Source of the DNA: Burkholderiales bacterium PBB1
GTDB lineage: Bacteria > Pseudomonadota > Gammaproteobacteria > Burkholderiales > Burkholderiaceae_C
DNA: 64,000 nt
Reading direction: 5' to 3'
Assembly: GCA_002255905.1 (NCBI GenBank)
Contig: NKIN01000004.1
Span: forward strand, 186,001 to 250,000
Both the position numbers and the translations under genes were made by a program. The notes below the pieces were generated by a model. The model had not been told where the DNA came from. It searched no databases and worked only from the letters and a program-made list of their open reading frames with translations. This document shows positions 8,803 through 18,233 of this stretch, piece by piece. Each line of letters opens with the position of its first letter. Position 1 is the first letter of the stretch.

Positions 8803-9984
8803 ATGAACGATCGTTATCAGGAACAACGTCCCCTCGTGCGCAGCAGTCCGGAGGACGAACAGGCCGCGGTGCGGGTGGACCGGGCGCAAACCGAGTTGAT
8901 GCATGGGCGGGCCGTCTGCCTGACGGGCCTGGCGCATGACCAGACGGCCGCCAGTGGCCCCTGCCACCTGGTGGCAGCGGTCGAAACACTGAACGCAGAC
9001 CGGCTGGCCTGGCTGGCTTCCTGGGGTGCGCCGTTGCAGCTGCTGCTCACCGCCGAGCGGGCCTCGACCTTGGGGCTGTCGCTGTCCGCGCAGCCGGGCT
9101 CCGCGGTGTCGATCGCGCTGCCTGCCGGTGTCTCGCTGGAGGCGTTGCTGGAGCTGGCCGCGGTGACGCCCGCCTCGGGCCAGTCGATGCCCACGGCATC
9201 GCTGTCGGTCTTGCCGCAGTCGACGGTGCAGCAGCAGGTCTTCGACGCCGCCCTGGCACTGGCCAAGAACGGTCGCCTGATGCCGGCCTTGCTGGTGGCC
9301 GAGCTGCCAGCGACCGCTGCCGCGCAGCTGACCGCGGCGCAGCTGTTGTCGGTGTCCACCGCCGACGTGCAGCGTGCACCGGCCCGTGGCGAGCGCAGCC
9401 TGCGCCGTGTCAGCGACGCCCAGGTGGCCATCGAGGCGCATGAGGACTGCGAAGTGGTGCTGTTTCGCGAGGACGCGGGCGGCGCCGAACACCTGGCCAT
9501 CATCGTCGGCCAGCCCGATTTCACGCAGCCCGTGCCGCTGCGGCTGCATTCAGCCTGCCTGACCGGCGATCTGCTGGGCAGCCTGCGCTGCGACTGTGGT
9601 GATCAGTTGCGGCGCGCCATCACCCGGCTGGCAGAGCACGGCGGCGTGCTGCTGTACCTGCAGCAAGAAGGCCGCTCGATCGGACTGGCGAACAAGCTGC
9701 GCGCCTATCGCCTGCAGGACGAAGGTCTCGACACCATCGATGCCGACCGCTACCTGGGCTTCATGGCCGACGAGCGCGACTACACACCGGCGCTGGCGAT
9801 GCTGAAGTCGCTCGGTATCAAGCGGGTGCGCCTGCTGACCAACAACCCACGCAAGATCGCCGCGATCGAAGCCGGCGGCATCGAGGTGGTCGAGCGGCTG
9901 GCCCTGTACGGGCCGGTGAACCCCTACAACGCCCGCTACATCGAGACCAAGCAGCAGCGCGCGGGGCACCTCAAGGAAGACTGA
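8803..9984 (+). CDS. ribA: GTP cyclohydrolase II (long form with N-terminal domain)
   Basis: RibA opens the GTP ring, releasing formate and pyrophosphate, in the first step of riboflavin synthesis. The C-terminal half contains the zinc site CLTGD...LRCDCG, then LQQEGRSIGLANKLRAY and RVRLLTNNPRK. The residue before the first zinc cysteine is Ala (HSACLTGD) where E. coli RibA has Glu (HSECLTGD). The 393 residues are nearly twice the E. coli length; the first ~190 form an extra domain that lacks obvious DHBP synthase catalytic motifs. The ATG at 8803 follows an AGGGG ribosome-binding site. It sits 71 bp after bioD and converges on exbD. Confidence 0.88.
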   Translation: MNDRYQEQRPLVRSSPEDEQAAVRVDRAQTELMHGRAVCLTGLAHDQTAASGPCHLVAAVETLNADRLAWLASWGAPLQLLLTAERASTLGLSLSAQPGSAVSIALPAGVSLEALLELAAVTPASGQSMPTASLSVLPQSTVQQQVFDAALALAKNGRLMPALLVAELPATAAAQLTAAQLLSVSTADVQRAPARGERSLRRVSDAQVAIEAHEDCEVVLFREDAGGAEHLAIIVGQPDFTQPVPLRLHSACLTGDLLGSLRCDCGDQLRRAITRLAEHGGVLLYLQQEGRSIGLANKLRAYRLQDEGLDTIDADRYLGFMADERDYTPALAMLKSLGIKRVRLLTNNPRKIAAIEAGGIEVVERLALYGPVNPYNARYIETKQQRAGHLKED

Positions 9985-10015
9985 GCATCAGCGCCTGCCC
10001 CCGGCGCGACACCCG

Positions 10016-10456
10016 TCAGGGCGTTGCGGAGGGTGCAGCCGACGGCGGGGCCACGGCCACGAATCCGATGCGCGTCAGCCCGCCTTTCTGGACGATGCCG
10101 ATCACCTCTGCCACGCGGCCGTACGGCACGGCCTGATCGGCGCGCAGCTGGACCTCGGTCTGCGGGTTGGCCTGAGCCAGTTCAGCGACCTGCTGCGCGA
10201 GCGCGGTGGCGTCGATTTCCGCGTCGGCCAGGAAAAGCCGGCCGTTGGTGTCGATCGACACCGCGATGAAGGTGGGGGTGTCGCTGGGCTGCGCGGCGTC
10301 CGACTTGGGCAGGTCCAGCTTCAGGCTGCTGGTCATCAGCGGCGCGGTGATCATGAAGATGACCAGCAGCACCAGCATCACGTCGATCAACGGCGTCATG
10401 TTGATGTCGCTCATCGGCTGCGGGCCGGAGGTGCGTTCGAGGCGTCCGAAGGCCAT
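10016..10456 (-). CDS. exbD: ExbD/TolR-type proton-channel subunit
   Basis: This is a partner of ExbB/TolQ that couples the proton gradient to TonB or TolA. The 146-residue protein has a short cytoplasmic N-terminus, one transmembrane helix containing PLIDVMLVLLVIFMI, and a periplasmic domain. Asp25 in that helix is the proton-carrying residue of the family. It follows exbB with a gap of two bases. Whether the pair serves TonB or Tol cannot be decided from sequence; the Fur-boxed siderophore receptor in the window makes TonB use attractive. Confidence 0.9.
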   Translation of the reverse strand: MAFGRLERTSGPQPMSDINMTPLIDVMLVLLVIFMITAPLMTSSLKLDLPKSDAAQPSDTPTFIAVSIDTNGRLFLADAEIDATALAQQVAELAQANPQTEVQLRADQAVPYGRVAEVIGIVQKGGLTRIGFVAVAPPSAAPSATP

Positions 10457-10458
10457 CT

Positions 10459-11133
10459 TCAGCTCCCGCGTGCAGGTGTCCCGTGGGTGTCGGTATCGGC
10501 CTGCATTTCGCGCAGATCGTGCGCAAAGCCCTCGAGCTCGGCCTCGCAGGCGCCGACCATCTTGCCGAAGATGTTGAATGCCAGCACCGCCGGAATCGCC
10601 ACCGCCAGGCCCGCGGCCGTCATGACCAGCGCTTCGCCCACCGGGCCGGACACGCGCTCGATGGTGATCGTGCCGGCAGACGCAATGCTGACCAGCGCGT
10701 GATAGATGCCCCACACGGTGCCGAACAGACCGATGAAGGGCGCGGTGCTGCCGATCGATGCCAGCACCACCTGGCCGAATTGCAGCTGCCGCAGCACCGC
10801 ATGCAGGGCGTCCCGCAGCCGGCGCGTCAGCTGCGACGCGCGCTGACCATGCGCTTCGAGCGTGTGCACGTTGGGCTGCGCGATTGCAGCGGCCAGCAAG
10901 GGCGTGAGCACCTGTTCGCGGTCGAAGGCAGCGAGCTGGGTGCGTGCGGTCTGCAGATCGGCAGCGGCCCAGAACGCCGGGACCGCTCGGGTGATGTCGC
11001 TGCGCACGCGGCGCAGCAGCCAGCCCTTCCAGAAGATCAGCACCCAAGCGCTGATCGACATCATCAGCAGCAGCAGCGCGACACTGCGCGTGATGAGATC
11101 GCCCTGGTCCCAGAACTGGCTGAAGCCGCTCAT
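10459..11133 (-). CDS. exbB: MotA/TolQ/ExbB proton-channel protein
   Basis: This is a 224-residue inner-membrane protein of the MotA/TolQ/ExbB family. It has an N-terminal helix (residues ~18-36), a long cytoplasmic loop, and two more helices around residues 130-152 and 165-190 with the family segments GSTAPFIGLFGTVWGI and ALVMTAAGLAVAIPAVLAFN. It lies between dapB and exbD on the minus strand; the dapB-exbB gap is 37 bp, so bamE-dapB-exbB-exbD probably form one transcript. Confidence 0.92.
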   Translation of the reverse strand: MSGFSQFWDQGDLITRSVALLLLMMSISAWVLIFWKGWLLRRVRSDITRAVPAFWAAADLQTARTQLAAFDREQVLTPLLAAAIAQPNVHTLEAHGQRASQLTRRLRDALHAVLRQLQFGQVVLASIGSTAPFIGLFGTVWGIYHALVSIASAGTITIERVSGPVGEALVMTAAGLAVAIPAVLAFNIFGKMVGACEAELEGFAHDLREMQADTDTHGTPARGS

Positions 11134-11170
11134 CGCGTGATCCTCGGTTCGGGCACGAAGTGGCCGTGGC

Positions 11171-12043
11171 TCATGTCAACCCCAACACATCGTTCATGTC
11201 GAAGACGCCGTTCGACCGCGTAGCAAGGAAGCGCGCTGCGCGCAGGCTACCCTGCGCGTAGGTGGCGCGGCTCGAACTCTTGTGGCTGATCTCGATGCGC
11301 TCGCCGATGCCCGCGAACAGCACCGTGTGGTCGCCCACGACATCGCCGCCACGGATCGTTGCGAAGCCGATGGTGGATGGATCGCGCTCGCCAGTGACGC
11401 CCTCGCGGCCGTACACCGCACACGTCTTCAGGTCACGCCCGAGCGCCTCAGCGACCACCTCGCCCATCTTCAGCGCGGTACCGCTCGGGGCGTCGACCTT
11501 GTGGCGGTGATGCGCTTCGATGATCTCGATGTCATAGCCTGCGCTGAGCATGCGCGCGGCGGTGTCCAGCAGCTTCAGGACCACATTCACGCCCACGCTC
11601 ATGTTGGGCGCCATCATGATGGCGATGTGACGGGCGTGGTCGGCGATCTCGGCCTTCTGCGCTTCGGTGAAGCCGGTGGTGCCGATCACTGCCTTGACGC
11701 CCAGCTCACGGCACACGGCCAGATGTGCCAGCGTTCCGGCGGGTCGAGTGAAATCGATCAGCACCTGCGCAGTGGCCAGGCCCTTGCGCAGGTCGGCGGT
11801 GATGGTCACGCCGCTGGTGTGTCCGGCAAAGGCTGCGGCATCCTGCCCCAGCGCCGGGCTGTCGGCCAGATCCAGCGCACCGCTGAGCACCATGTCGTCG
11901 CTGGCTGCGATGACCGCTTCGATCAGCATGCGCCCCATGCGGCCCGAAGCACCGGCGATGGCGACTCTGAGTCGGTCCGCACCGTCGGCTGCAGTGCGCG
12001 ACGTGCCGGCCCCGGTCGCGGATGCTTCCGCCGGCAGCCCCAT
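11171..12043 (-). CDS. dapB: 4-hydroxy-tetrahydrodipicolinate reductase
   Basis: DapB reduces the dihydrodipicolinate precursor with NAD(P)H in lysine and diaminopimelate synthesis. The dinucleotide motif [13 protein letters not shown] starts near residue 28 after a leader of about 24 variable residues; the catalytic HH..K segment is [20 protein letters not shown]. The 290 residues exceed the usual ~270 because of the leader. The ATG overlaps the bamE stop by one base (TGATG). Confidence 0.95.
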   Translation of the reverse strand: MGLPAEASATGAGTSRTAADGADRLRVAIAGASGRMGRMLIEAVIAASDDMVLSGALDLADSPALGQDAAAFAGHTSGVTITADLRKGLATAQVLIDFTRPAGTLAHLAVCRELGVKAVIGTTGFTEAQKAEIADHARHIAIMMAPNMSVGVNVVLKLLDTAARMLSAGYDIEIIEAHHRHKVDAPSGTALKMGEVVAEALGRDLKTCAVYGREGVTGERDPSTIGFATIRGGDVVGDHTVLFAGIGERIEISHKSSSRATYAQGSLRAARFLATRSNGVFDMNDVLGLT

Positions 12044-12591
12044 CAGCGCGGCGGCTCCAGCGGCGGGTAGACACGGCCTGGCGGCACGGTCGGGGGTTCA
12101 ACCACCGGCTGTTTCGGGGGGGGCTTCAAGGATTGCAACTCGTCGGCGCTCAAGGCAAGTGGCCGTGGCTTGCCACCCGAGGAGGCTGAGTCGATCGATG
12201 CCACGAAGGCTTCTTCGGCGGGCAGCTCGCCACCAGTGTCCACGCTGACCAGGCGGTCGCCCTGAAACATCACCACCACCCGCCGCAGTTGAGGCTCGGT
12301 GCCGCGGCGGCGTATCGTGAAGACGTAGTCCCAGCGGTCGCCGTGGAAGACGTCGGTCAGCAGCGGCGAGCCGAGCAGGTCGCGCACCTGGGCCCGAGGC
12401 ATCCCGATCTGCACCCGCGAGATCAGTTCCTTGGTGAGCACATTGCCTTGCACGACCTCGACGCTGTAGGGCCTGGCGATGTTCGTGAGGCTCTCTTTGG
12501 ACATCAGGTTCTCGCAGCCTGCGAGCCCGACGGTCATTCCGACAGCGCCAAGCATCAGCAGGCTGGAGCGAACCGTTGAAATCAGTCGCAT
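12043..12591 (-). CDS. bamE: Outer-membrane assembly lipoprotein BamE
   Basis: BamE is a small lipoprotein of the BAM complex that inserts beta-barrel proteins into the outer membrane. The 182-residue product has a lipoprotein signal peptide with lipobox LAGC (Cys26), then a SmpA/OmlA domain ([48 protein letters not shown]). A proline-rich tail of ~40 residues follows, which is longer than in E. coli. It is transcribed divergently from fur, a common arrangement in Burkholderiales. Confidence 0.93.
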   Translation of the reverse strand: MRLISTVRSSLLMLGAVGMTVGLAGCENLMSKESLTNIARPYSVEVVQGNVLTKELISRVQIGMPRAQVRDLLGSPLLTDVFHGDRWDYVFTIRRRGTEPQLRRVVVMFQGDRLVSVDTGGELPAEEAFVASIDSASSGGKPRPLALSADELQSLKPPPKQPVVEPPTVPPGRVYPPLEPPR

Positions 12592-12630
12592 GGCAGATTC
12601 AAGGATTCACGCAGCGCAAACCCGACTCGA

Positions 12631-12649
12631 TATGATCGAATCATTCTAG
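12631..12649. promoter_or_regulatory. Overlapping divergent promoter elements of bamE and fur, with inverted repeat
   Basis: The 97-bp gap between bamE and fur holds TATGAT at 12631-12636 (candidate -10 for fur) and TAGAAT on the minus strand at 12649-12644 (candidate -10 for bamE). Between them, ATGAT-CGA-ATCAT (12632-12644) is a perfect inverted repeat. Its half-sites resemble Fur half-sites but the spacer is 3 rather than 1 base, so autoregulation by Fur is only a guess. Confidence 0.35.
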
Positions 12650-12688
12650 CGGTAGGGGCTGTGACCCGATCGCCCCACGGGAGCCACC

Positions 12689-13117
12689 ATGTCGAACGCT
12701 GACGAACTCAAGAGCAGCGGCTTGAAAGCCACCTTGCCGCGGATCAAGATCCTGGAAGTCTTCCAGCAGGCCGTCCAGCGGCACCTGACCGCCGAGGACG
12801 TGTACAAGGTGTTGCTTGCCGATGGCTCCGACGTGGGTCTGGCCACGGTGTACCGGGTGCTGATGCAGTTCGAACAGGCAGGCATCCTGTCGCGCAATCA
12901 TTTCGAGTCCGGCAAGTCGGTGTTCGAGCTCAACGAGGGCAAGCACCACGATCACCTGGTGTGCCTGGACTGTGGTCGCGTCGAGGAATTTTTCGACGCC
13001 GAGATCGAAAAGCGGCAACGCGCGGTTGCTCAGGCTAGGGGCTTCGATCTGCAGGAACACGCACTGTCGCTGTATGCGGTGTGCGCCAAGAAGAACTGCA
13101 CACACAAGCCGCGTTGA
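12689..13117 (+). CDS. fur: Ferric uptake regulator
   Basis: Fur is an Fe2+-responsive repressor of iron-uptake genes. The 142 residues match the family length: a winged helix ([27 protein letters not shown]), the [11 protein letters not shown] metal motif, and a C-terminal CAKKNC pair. The start is the ATG at 12689. Its likely target in the window is the receptor at 1-1415. It converges on hprK. Confidence 0.96.
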   Translation: MSNADELKSSGLKATLPRIKILEVFQQAVQRHLTAEDVYKVLLADGSDVGLATVYRVLMQFEQAGILSRNHFESGKSVFELNEGKHHDHLVCLDCGRVEEFFDAEIEKRQRAVAQARGFDLQEHALSLYAVCAKKNCTHKPR

Positions 13118-13159
13118 ATTTGCGCGGGTGGGGTCAATCGCACGACTGAGCGCTGCAGA

Positions 13160-14113
13160 TCATTCCATGCCGCGCTCGAGCGCGCGCTGGTGCCGCTCGA
13201 TGAATTCCTTGTAGGTGTCGATCCCGCGCAGCTGCAAGATGGTGTTGCGCACGGCGGCTTCGACCAGCACCGCGAGGTTGCGGCCGGCATCCACCGCGAT
13301 GACCGACTTGCGCACCGGCACGTCGAGGATGTTCTCGTACAGCGGTTCGTAGGGCAGCCGCTCGAACTCGCGTTCCATCGTTTCCTTGCGCACCAGGTGC
13401 ACGATCAGCTTGACGCGCATTTTCCGGCGGACCGCGGTTTCACCGAAGATGGCCTTGATGTCGAGCAGGCCGATGCCCCGAACCTCGAGCAGGTTCATCA
13501 GCAGTTCCGGACAACGGCCCTCCAGGGCGCTCTGCGACATCCGGTAGATGTCGACCGCATCGTCGGCCACCAGGCCATGGCCGCGAGAGATCAGCTCCAG
13601 ACCCAGCTCGCTCTTGCCCAGACCCGACTCGCCCGTCAGCAAGACACCCAGGCCCAGGATGTCCATGAAGACACCGTGACGCGTCGTGCGTTCTGCGAAC
13701 AGCTGGCTCAGGTAGCCGCGCACCATGTCGATGACCTGGCCGGCTGACTCGGCGGTGACGAACAGCGGGATCGCTGCGCGTTCGCACATCGCGACCAGCC
13801 GGTCGGGTGGCGTTTGTCCGTCGGCAACGATGACCACCGGGGGCTCCAGCGTCACGATGCGCTGAATGCGCCGCTCCTGGTCCTCCGCCGATGCGTCCAG
13901 CAAGTAGGCCACCTCGCGACGCCCGACCAACTGCACCCGGTAAGGATGGATGTAGTTGAGATAGCCCACCAGATCGGCAGCCGATTGCGCATTGCGCACC
14001 GCCGCTTCGTCGAAGCGGCGTTCCGGGTGCGCATGGCCTGCCAGCCATTCCCATCGCAGCGCGACACGGTGGTGTTCGAACAGCGCTTCAGCACTGATGA
14101 CGATGGGCTTCAT
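13160..14113 (-). CDS. hprK: HPr kinase/phosphorylase
   Basis: HprK phosphorylates and dephosphorylates a serine of HPr-like proteins; in proteobacteria it belongs to the nitrogen-type or incomplete PTS. The 317 residues contain the P-loop GESGLGKSE, the following segment [13 protein letters not shown], and the signature [21 protein letters not shown]. The 73-bp gap after ptsN is consistent with an operon hpf-ptsN-hprK. The usual downstream gene rapZ is absent; fur converges instead. Confidence 0.95.
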   Translation of the reverse strand: MKPIVISAEALFEHHRVALRWEWLAGHAHPERRFDEAAVRNAQSAADLVGYLNYIHPYRVQLVGRREVAYLLDASAEDQERRIQRIVTLEPPVVIVADGQTPPDRLVAMCERAAIPLFVTAESAGQVIDMVRGYLSQLFAERTTRHGVFMDILGLGVLLTGESGLGKSELGLELISRGHGLVADDAVDIYRMSQSALEGRCPELLMNLLEVRGIGLLDIKAIFGETAVRRKMRVKLIVHLVRKETMEREFERLPYEPLYENILDVPVRKSVIAVDAGRNLAVLVEAAVRNTILQLRGIDTYKEFIERHQRALERGME

Positions 14114-14186
14114 GTCGGAACGGTGTGCTGTCTGGGTCGACCGCTGTGAGCCGCGCGGGAGATTCGGGCGGTGCTCCGTCGCCGCG

Positions 14187-14657
14187 TCAAGCCACGGATT
14201 TCAGCGGTTCCCAATTGGCGATCAGCTCGTGCACCTTGGCCGCCGGATTTTCTGTCTTCAGACGTTCACGCAACTCCCGGTCGCTCAGCATTTCGGCGAT
14301 CTCCGACAGGATCTCGAGGTGTCGCTGCGTGGCCGCCTCCGGCACCAACAGGAAGATCATCAGCGTGACGGGCTCGTCGTCCGGTGCGTCGAACGGAATC
14401 GCTTGCTGTACCCGGATCACGGCGGCCAGGGGATTCTTCAAGCCCTTGATGCGTCCGTGCGGAATGGCTACGCCATGCCCGAGGCCGGTCGAGCCCAGCC
14501 GTTCTCGCGCAAACAGGTTGTCGGTGACGGTCGCGCGGGCCACCGCATGCTGATTTTCAAACAGCAAGCCGACGTGTTCGAACACGCGCTTTTTGCTGGT
14601 GGCGTCCACATCGACCAGCACATTGCTGGCGGGCAGGATGGCAGCGAGACGGTTCAT
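14187..14657 (-). CDS. ptsN: PTS IIA-like nitrogen-regulatory protein
   Basis: PtsN (EIIA-Ntr) is the phosphorylated end of the nitrogen PTS and regulates K+ uptake and metabolism by protein contacts. The 156-residue protein has the phosphorylated histidine in [11 protein letters not shown] (His67). The ATG at 14657 is chosen; an in-frame TTG four codons upstream is less likely. Its neighbours hpf and hprK are its usual partners, but rpoN, normally before hpf, is not here. Confidence 0.94.
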   Translation of the reverse strand: MNRLAAILPASNVLVDVDATSKKRVFEHVGLLFENQHAVARATVTDNLFARERLGSTGLGHGVAIPHGRIKGLKNPLAAVIRVQQAIPFDAPDDEPVTLMIFLLVPEAATQRHLEILSEIAEMLSDRELRERLKTENPAAKVHELIANWEPLKSVA

Positions 14658-14837
14658 CGGGGTGTCCAAGCGGCAACTTCAGCGGAAGCCTCGTTGCGCA
14701 CTGCCGTGGGGATGACGGAGGATGCGCGGTGCGGGTCAGGTTGGAACGACCACGAACCAGAAAGCATTGTGCACATGATGTTGCGTTGCAGCAATGTGAA
14801 GAAATCCCCGGTCTCGGGGGTGTGGTTTCCAAAGGCG

Positions 14838-14863
14838 AAACAGCGGCCGTCAGGCCGCTGTTT
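14838..14863 (-). terminator. Hairpin after hpf
   Basis: A perfect 11-bp stem with a GTCA loop (AAACAGCGGCC paired with GGCCGCTGTTT) lies 24 bp after the hpf stop. On the minus strand the stem ends in TTT followed by CGCC, so the T tract is short. It is probably a terminator or partial terminator that separates hpf from ptsN expression. Confidence 0.6.
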
Positions 14864-14886
14864 CTAAGAGCATTGTGGTTGAAGCG

Positions 14887-15228
14887 TCAAGCCACCTGGG
14901 CATCCAGTCGTTTTGCCGCCACGTGGTGGTGGTCTTGCAGCTTGCCCTTGTGGCGACACACCTGTCGATCGAGCTTGTCCATCAATTGATCGATGGCGGC
15001 GTACATGTCTTCGCACGATTGCTCTACAAAGATGTCCTTGCCTTTGACGTGCAGTGTCACTTCGGCCTTCTGCCGGCGCTCCTTCTCTCTGAGCTTCTCG
15101 ACCGATAGCAGCACGGTGACATCGACCACCTGATCGAAGTGGCGTGTGACCCGGTCCAGCTTGGTGAGCACGTACTCTCGCAGAGAGGGCGTGATGTCGA
15201 GGTGATGGCCGCTGATCGTCAAGTTCAT
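14887..15228 (-). CDS. hpf: Ribosome hibernation-promoting factor (short form)
   Basis: HPF binds the 30S subunit and helps form inactive ribosome dimers in stationary phase. The 113-residue length is that of short HPF/YfiA proteins. Typical features are [20 protein letters not shown] at the start, the basic [14 protein letters not shown] strand, and [18 protein letters not shown]. It heads the hpf-ptsN-hprK series, divergent from corA. Confidence 0.94.
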   Translation of the reverse strand: MNLTISGHHLDITPSLREYVLTKLDRVTRHFDQVVDVTVLLSVEKLREKERRQKAEVTLHVKGKDIFVEQSCEDMYAAIDQLMDKLDRQVCRHKGKLQDHHHVAAKRLDAQVA

Positions 15229-15439
15229 GAAAACCCCTTTCGCACGGATGGAAGACAGGAGGCACAGGGGTGGGTCTCGTCACCTACAAGGGCTGGCGCG
15301 ACCCGACCTGTGAGGACATCTTGCGCCTGATCGGCGAGTTGGGCAAGGCTGAAAGCGATTCCATGGGTATCGATTTGCGTGCGCTTTGTCCCGCAAGGCC
15401 CGATGCGATAATTTTCGCTGTCGCTTCGCTGGGGCTTCC

Positions 15440-16399
15440 ATGCTCAATGTCTTTTCGCTGGCCCATGGCCGGCTGTTCCAGGAAGAGATCGAAAGCCGCG
15501 ACGCGCTGTCCAACGTGCAGCCGGTGTGGGTCGACCTCGATGCCCCCACGGCAGAAGAAAAAGGCTGGATTGCGCAGCACTTCGGCGTCACGATCCCCGA
15601 AGACGCGGTCGACGACGATCTTGAAGAATCAGCCCGTTTTTACGAAGAAGACAACGGTGAGCTGCACATACGCAGCGATTTCCTGATCGATGACGACGAA
15701 ACGCCGCGCAACGTCCGGGTCGCGTTCATCCTGTTCAAGAACGTGCTGTTCTCGGTGCATGGCGAGGAACTGCCCGTGTTCCGGTTGCTTCGGCTGCGCG
15801 CGCGCCGCATTCCAGCGCTGATCGAAGATGCGAAAGACGTGCTGCTGAAGCTCTACGACGCCGACGCCGAGTACAGCGCCGATGCGCTGGAAGGCATCTA
15901 TGACGCCCTCGAAAAAGTCAGCCAGCGGGTGCTCAAGGAAGATGTCAACGATGCCGTCGCCGCCGAAGCGCTGTCGGCCATCGCGAAGGAGGAAGACCTG
16001 AATGGCCGTATCCGGCGCAATGTCATGGACACCCGGCGTGCGGTCAGCTTCATGATGCGCAGCCGCCTGCTCAATGCCGAGCAGTTCGAGGAAGCGCGGC
16101 AGATCATGCGCGACATCGATTCGCTGGACAGCCACACCACCTTCTTGTTCGACAAGATCAACTTCCTGATGAACGCGACCGTCGGTTTCATCAACATCAA
16201 CCAGAACAAGATCATCAAGCTCTTCTCCGTGGCCAGCGTCGGGCTGCTGCCGCCAACGCTGATTGCCAGCGTCTATGGCATGAACTTCCAGGCCATGCCC
16301 GAATTGCAGTGGCAATACGGGTATCCCTTTGCCATCGCCTTGATGGTGGCCTCGGTCGCCGTGCCCTTCATCTACTTTCGCCGCAAGGGTTGGCTGTGA
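15440..16399 (+). CDS. corA: CorA magnesium/cobalt transporter
   Basis: CorA is a pentameric Mg2+ channel in the inner membrane. The 319 residues include a cytoplasmic funnel domain and two C-terminal helices, the first ending in the signature YGMNF. The C-terminus IYFRRKGWL is typical. The ATG at 15440 is preferred over an upstream in-frame codon at 15386. A GATAAT hexamer at 15407-15412 is a possible -10. Confidence 0.95.
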   Translation: MLNVFSLAHGRLFQEEIESRDALSNVQPVWVDLDAPTAEEKGWIAQHFGVTIPEDAVDDDLEESARFYEEDNGELHIRSDFLIDDDETPRNVRVAFILFKNVLFSVHGEELPVFRLLRLRARRIPALIEDAKDVLLKLYDADAEYSADALEGIYDALEKVSQRVLKEDVNDAVAAEALSAIAKEEDLNGRIRRNVMDTRRAVSFMMRSRLLNAEQFEEARQIMRDIDSLDSHTTFLFDKINFLMNATVGFININQNKIIKLFSVASVGLLPPTLIASVYGMNFQAMPELQWQYGYPFAIALMVASVAVPFIYFRRKGWL

Positions 16400-16403
16400 A
16401 CCG

Positions 16404-16574
16404 ATGAAGGACAAGTGGCTGCTGATGGTCGGTGGCCTGGTGGTGGTCATCGCCGTGTTCGGTTTGAAGGTCTGGCACGCGCAAGGCATCTGCGGTGACC
16501 TGGGCGGCCGCTGGGCGGGCGGCGAGTGCTATTTCGACGAGAAGCCTGCTGTCGCAGGCGTGCCCCGCCGGTGA
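16404..16574 (+). CDS. 56-residue single-pass membrane protein
   Basis: A short frame beginning 5 bp after the corA stop encodes a lysine-bearing N-terminus, one hydrophobic helix (residues 5-24) and an exported-looking tail with two cysteines (ICGDLGGRWAGGECYF). The stop overlaps a GTG start of the next gene (GTGA). Tight packing between corA and the transporter and the clean topology support a real gene. I do not recognise it. Confidence 0.6.
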   Translation: MKDKWLLMVGGLVVVIAVFGLKVWHAQGICGDLGGRWAGGECYFDEKPAVAGVPRR

Positions 16575-17758
16575 CTGCATCTCCGGCCGATCAGTCAGGC
16601 CCGACCTCCGAGCGCATCGCCTTGATCGCCCTGCTGCGGGTGGCCTGTGCCACCACGCTGATGGTGATGTCGTTCTCGATGCTGCAGCCCGTGCTTGCGG
16701 TTCGGCTGCAGACCGCGGGCGTCAGCGCCTCGGCGATCGGCGTGCTGGCGATGCTGCCGTTCCTGACCGTGGCGCTGATGGTGCCGCTGATGCCACAGGT
16801 GTTTGCGCGGCTGGGGGTGGCCACCGCCTACCGCATCGGCATGAGCCTGGAGGCGCTGGCCACGCTGGGCTATGCGGTGACCACCGATTACGCGCTGTGG
16901 TGTGCCTTGGCGGTGCTGGGGGGCATCGGCGCCGCGGCCGTCTGGAATGGCACCGAGGCACTGATCGCCCACAACGCACCGCCCGGCCGTCGGGGGCGCT
17001 TCACCGGGCTGTACCAAAGTGCGCTGGGTGCCGCGCTCGCGGTCGGGCCTTTCCTTCCGGGCTTGTTGCCGCTGTCGCCACAGGCGCTGACGGTGTTCGC
17101 CGCGTCACTGATGCTCGTGGGGTTGTTCGTGACCTTCGGCCGCGGTGTCGCTGCGCTGCAGGCCAGCCACGAGGATGCGCTGCCGACGGGTCTGTGGGCC
17201 ACGATCTGCAGCGTGCCGGGGCTGGTGACGATCGCCTTTGCCGGGGGCGTGTTCGAGGCCGGCCTCGGTTCGATCACCACCGCCTACGGTTCCCAGTCGG
17301 GCCTGTCACTCGCCGCCGCGACGTCGCTGGCCGGCGCGCTCGGTCTGGGCAGTTTTGCCTTGCAGTATCCCTGCGGCTGGTTGTCCGATCACATGCCGCC
17401 ACGCACCGTCTTCGGCCTGGCCGGCGCGCTGCTGTTGAGTGCCTCCGCAGCGTTTGCTGCAGCGGTGGTCTGGCCGCCGGTGCTGTGGCTCTGCGCCTTC
17501 ATCTGGGGCGCGGTCGGAGGCGCGCTGTACACGCTGACGATGATCCGCGTGGCGCATCAGTTCGCGTCATCGTCGGCCATCGCCGGCACGGCCGCGATGA
17601 TCACCGGCTACACCGTCGGCGGGGCGATCGGCCCGTCGTTCAGCGGCCTGATGATCGACCACTTCGGCGCTCACGGACAGGCGGCGTGGCTCAGCGTGCT
17701 GTCGGTCGTGGTCCTGGTGCTCTCGCGCCGCTTCTCGGGCACGGCCGGGCACACCTGA
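16571..17758 (+). CDS. MFS transporter
   Basis: A 395-residue major facilitator with about 12 hydrophobic segments and no obvious substrate motif. The GTG at 16571 is chosen as start because it overlaps the preceding stop; an upstream in-frame ATG (16526) would overlap the small protein. The family resembles drug or metabolite exporters. The following gene is convergent, with a 15-bp gap. Confidence 0.8.
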   Translation: MTASPADQSGPTSERIALIALLRVACATTLMVMSFSMLQPVLAVRLQTAGVSASAIGVLAMLPFLTVALMVPLMPQVFARLGVATAYRIGMSLEALATLGYAVTTDYALWCALAVLGGIGAAAVWNGTEALIAHNAPPGRRGRFTGLYQSALGAALAVGPFLPGLLPLSPQALTVFAASLMLVGLFVTFGRGVAALQASHEDALPTGLWATICSVPGLVTIAFAGGVFEAGLGSITTAYGSQSGLSLAAATSLAGALGLGSFALQYPCGWLSDHMPPRTVFGLAGALLLSASAAFAAAVVWPPVLWLCAFIWGAVGGALYTLTMIRVAHQFASSSAIAGTAAMITGYTVGGAIGPSFSGLMIDHFGAHGQAAWLSVLSVVVLVLSRRFSGTAGHT

Positions 17759-17773
17759 GGCCGTCGATGCGCC

Positions 17774-18226
17774 TCAGGAATTCGCTCGCCGCTTCAGCCA
17801 GCGCATGAGCGCGCCGACGCCGGGCAGTTTTTCGTACAGTTCCTCGGCCACGTCCCAGTAGTCGCGGTGCAGCGTGATCAGCCCGTGGGCATCAAGCTTC
17901 AGGTGCGAGGCGCCACGCACCGTCTGCCATTCGCGGCTGAAGCGCCTGAAGCGGAAGATGAAATCCCAGGTCAGCACGCACTGGTCGCCTTGCGCCACCA
18001 CGTCGTGGATGACGAAACGCGGTGCCTCCAGCGCCACGTACATGTGCTCGAACACTTGCTGTATCGCCAGCACGCCACGCACTTCGTTGAAGGGGTCCTT
18101 GAACTCGGCGTCTGGCGCATAGAACTCGCCGAGCCGGGGCAGATCGGCGGGCGTCAGGCCTTCGAAGGCTTCGATGATGCGTGCCACGCGGGGGTCGTGG
18201 CTGCGTGCGGCTGAATCGTGGGTCAT
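17774..18226 (-). CDS. SnoaL/NTF2-like protein
   Basis: This 150-residue protein has the cone-shaped NTF2-like fold signature: an N-terminal helix, YAPDAEFKDPFNEVRG, HDVVAQGDQCVLTWDF, and LITLHRDYWDVAEELY. The family includes small isomerases, hydratases and binding proteins, so the reaction is open. It is the last gene of the leftward lipid-remodelling operon, 7 bp after the SDR gene. The ATG at 18226 is used rather than a codon 51 bp upstream, which would overlap the SDR gene. Confidence 0.8.
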   Translation of the reverse strand: MTHDSAARSHDPRVARIIEAFEGLTPADLPRLGEFYAPDAEFKDPFNEVRGVLAIQQVFEHMYVALEAPRFVIHDVVAQGDQCVLTWDFIFRFRRFSREWQTVRGASHLKLDAHGLITLHRDYWDVAEELYEKLPGVGALMRWLKRRANS

Positions 18227-18233
18227 GGGGTGG

